Below, piece by piece: positions 43,265 to 44,673 of a stretch of 44,673 nucleotides of DNA. The notes below the pieces were generated by a model, which saw only the letters and a program-made list of their open reading frames with translations, made no database searches and was not told where the DNA came from. The translations under genes were made by a program, and so were the position numbers. The stretch's first letter is position 1; each line of letters opens with the position of its first letter. The DNA is from Acinetobacter towneri (lineage in GTDB: Bacteria > Pseudomonadota > Gammaproteobacteria > Pseudomonadales > Moraxellaceae). The stretch lies in assembly GCF_001758345.1 (NCBI RefSeq), contig NZ_MKQS01000001.1:380406-425078 (forward strand), in the 5' to 3' direction.

Positions 43265-43830
43265 TATGCATGATGAAAGTTTCATTAACAAATAAATTTA
43301 AGCGAATTGTGAAAATAGATTTATTTTATAACTTGATTTAGGCAGCCAAAAAACGGCGTAAAACGCACCTAATATTTAAAAAACTTTGTATTTTATTAGA
43401 CGTATAACACCAAACGTCCCAGCGTTATATTTTTCATATTCAAGCGCCTTCCTTGCAATGGTTTGACTTTGCTGAACTTTGATTTTCTAAAAAAAAGGTA
43501 TCTTTCGCACGGATTGAGCCAATTTATTCTTAATACATCTGCTCCATTCAGCACTTTCAAATTGCAATAACTGACACAATACAAACACCAACACTTTCCA
43601 ACTTCTACATTCAGTTGATGATCATAAACTCAATGAACCGAATCAATGTAAAGTCGATCACGCGACCACAGCTATTGAGTGTTAAGGTGTTAATCTTGAC
43701 TGACTGTTTAAGTAATTTCGCTGATAGCGTAATGGTTTTTGAGCTAAGTGGTCCATCATAAATATGAAACATGAAGCCTATACTGCCCATAAATTTAAAT
43801 AGTGGTTATTTAAATAGCTGCATCACATCC
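43265..43830. other. Long weakly coding stretch between terminator and fpr
   Basis: About 570 bp with no gene I recognise. On the minus strand two short frames occur: 43611-43790 (59 codons; MGSIGFMFHIYDGPLS..., ending RFIEFMIIN) and 43396-43584 (62 codons; Cys-rich start YCVSYCNLK, ending ITLGRLVLYV). Neither has a ribosome site that I can support and they are in different frames, which would fit a decayed gene broken by frameshifts. A small perfect palindrome, GCGT-AAA-ACGC, lies at 43356-43366. I saw no tRNA, IS end or CRISPR repeat here. Confidence 0.4.
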
Positions 43831-44592
43831 TCACCAATAATTTTCAACTGCAATATTACCTTCCCCGCGGCGATTCATGCTTAAACCACGTGTTTTTAAG
43901 GCTTCTTTGGTATCATCAACCATGGCAGGGTTACCGCATAACATCACATGGCTAGTTTCAGGGTTGAGTACACTGCCCGCGGCCTGTTCGAGTTCACCAT
44001 TTTCAATTAATACAGGCAAACGATCATGCAAATCAGCTTGAGGGTCGCGAGTGATAATTGGGATAAATTTAAAGCCTGTATGCCCTTCGCCAAAAGTTTC
44101 GGCAATTTCGTGAATTTTATCGACATAAGCCAATTCGGCTTCGGTGCGCACACTATAAACCAAATAGATATATTGATATTTTGTCCACGTTTCAAAATCT
44201 TGCAGCATGGATAAAAACGGTGCAAGACCTGTACCTGTGGCCAACAACCATAAATCGTGTGGCGCAGGCAATTGATAACGCGCCAAGGTCAAAAAACCAT
44301 ACGGGATTTTTTCCAAGTACAGTTCATCACCCACTTGAAGGTGCTGCAAGTTAGAAGTAAACGCACCATCTGGCACGACAATCGAGAAAAACTCTAAAGT
44401 TTCATCAAAGGGCGATGACACCACCGAATAAGCACGTACTACCAATTCATCGCCCACTTTTAACCCGATACGTGCAAACTGCCCTGCGGTAAATTTAAAA
44501 TGTGCAGGTCGGGTCATGGTGAAGCTAAATAAGGTTTTGGTCCAACGATGAACCGAAAGCACTTTTTCTAAAGTAAATTTTTCAATTGACAT
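43831..44592 (-). CDS. fpr: Ferredoxin/flavodoxin-NADP+ reductase
   Basis: 253 residues, usual for bacterial Fpr. FAD-binding domain with RAYSVVSSP (the RxYS-T/S FAD motif, near residue 53), then the NADP domain with ATGTGLAPFLSML, VYSVRTEAELAY, and HVMLCGNPAM. The C-terminus GNIAVENYW ends with an aromatic residue as in plant-type reductases of this class (E. coli Fpr ends in Trp). It moves electrons between NADPH and ferredoxin or flavodoxin, for radical enzymes, Fe-S work and oxidative-stress defence. Starts 81 bp before the window end. Confidence 0.95.
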   Translation of the reverse strand: MSIEKFTLEKVLSVHRWTKTLFSFTMTRPAHFKFTAGQFARIGLKVGDELVVRAYSVVSSPFDETLEFFSIVVPDGAFTSNLQHLQVGDELYLEKIPYGFLTLARYQLPAPHDLWLLATGTGLAPFLSMLQDFETWTKYQYIYLVYSVRTEAELAYVDKIHEIAETFGEGHTGFKFIPIITRDPQADLHDRLPVLIENGELEQAAGSVLNPETSHVMLCGNPAMVDDTKEALKTRGLSMNRRGEGNIAVENYW

Positions 44593-44673
44593 GATTTGAT
44601 CGTGGCATGAAAGACTGTGCTCATGTTAGCATGTCGGGGTAATTTATGAATATTTTTAAATGTTAAGGCTTGA

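Overview
The window is a stretch of gamma-proteobacterial chromosome, almost certainly Acinetobacter (Moraxellaceae). The DNA is AT-rich. The gene content fits that genus: a short-form PilGHIJ-ChpA chemosensory cluster, a YkuD-fold enzyme without a signal peptide that resembles A. baumannii ElsL, a Val/Asp tRNA array, and a four-gene operon of secreted proteins resembling the DUF6160/Fil-like proteins annotated in Acinetobacter. It is mostly ordinary core genome with a few accessory or decaying patches.

Layout. Bases 1-823 hold the end of a DUF218 (SanA/YdcF-type) gene and a DUF2750 gene. Bases 919-1904 hold eight tRNA genes on the minus strand, four Val(UAC) and four Asp(GUC), behind a promoter with both hexamers at consensus (1932-1959). 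Bases 2176-5604 hold the ElsL-like peptidoglycan enzyme, a DUF454 membrane protein, DUF1853, a tiny entericidin-like lipoprotein and dapE. Bases 5687-14327 are the twitching-motility chemosensory operon, read from high to low coordinates: pilG, pilH, pilI, pilJ, chpA and a terminal CheW-like gene. Divergent from it are a secreted coiled-coil protein and a two-gene RND efflux system (adaptor plus permease, no outer-membrane channel), then proS.

Bases 21499-27969 hold four co-directional, tightly packed genes for exported proteins. All four carry the same short signature (Leu-Ser/Thr-x3-Gly-Gln/Glu) directly after a Sec-type signal peptide. Every cysteine in their mature parts lies in a closely spaced pair. 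This is the strongest candidate here for a poorly described system. Around it are housekeeping genes: dcd, two LysE-family exporters, the Fe-S carrier apbC/mrp and metG.

Bases 33520-38292 are the most accessory part: a PIN-like nuclease-fold gene, a periplasmic metallo-beta-lactamase-fold hydrolase, a fragmentary small lipoprotein reading frame, a PLP enzyme of the D-cysteine desulfhydrase/ACC deaminase family, and an internally deleted relic of an IS5-type transposase. The right end has a HI0933-family flavoprotein, a multi-spanning MscS-like protein with small membrane-protein neighbours, a conserved-looking unknown protein, a poorly coding stretch of about 570 bp, and fpr (ferredoxin/flavodoxin-NADP reductase).

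Functional themes are type IV pilus control (Pil-Chp), envelope and peptidoglycan upkeep (ElsL-like, DapE, entericidin-like, RND pump, mechanosensitive channel), and translation (Val/Asp tRNAs, ProS, MetG). All assignments come from reading the sequence; no database search was run.
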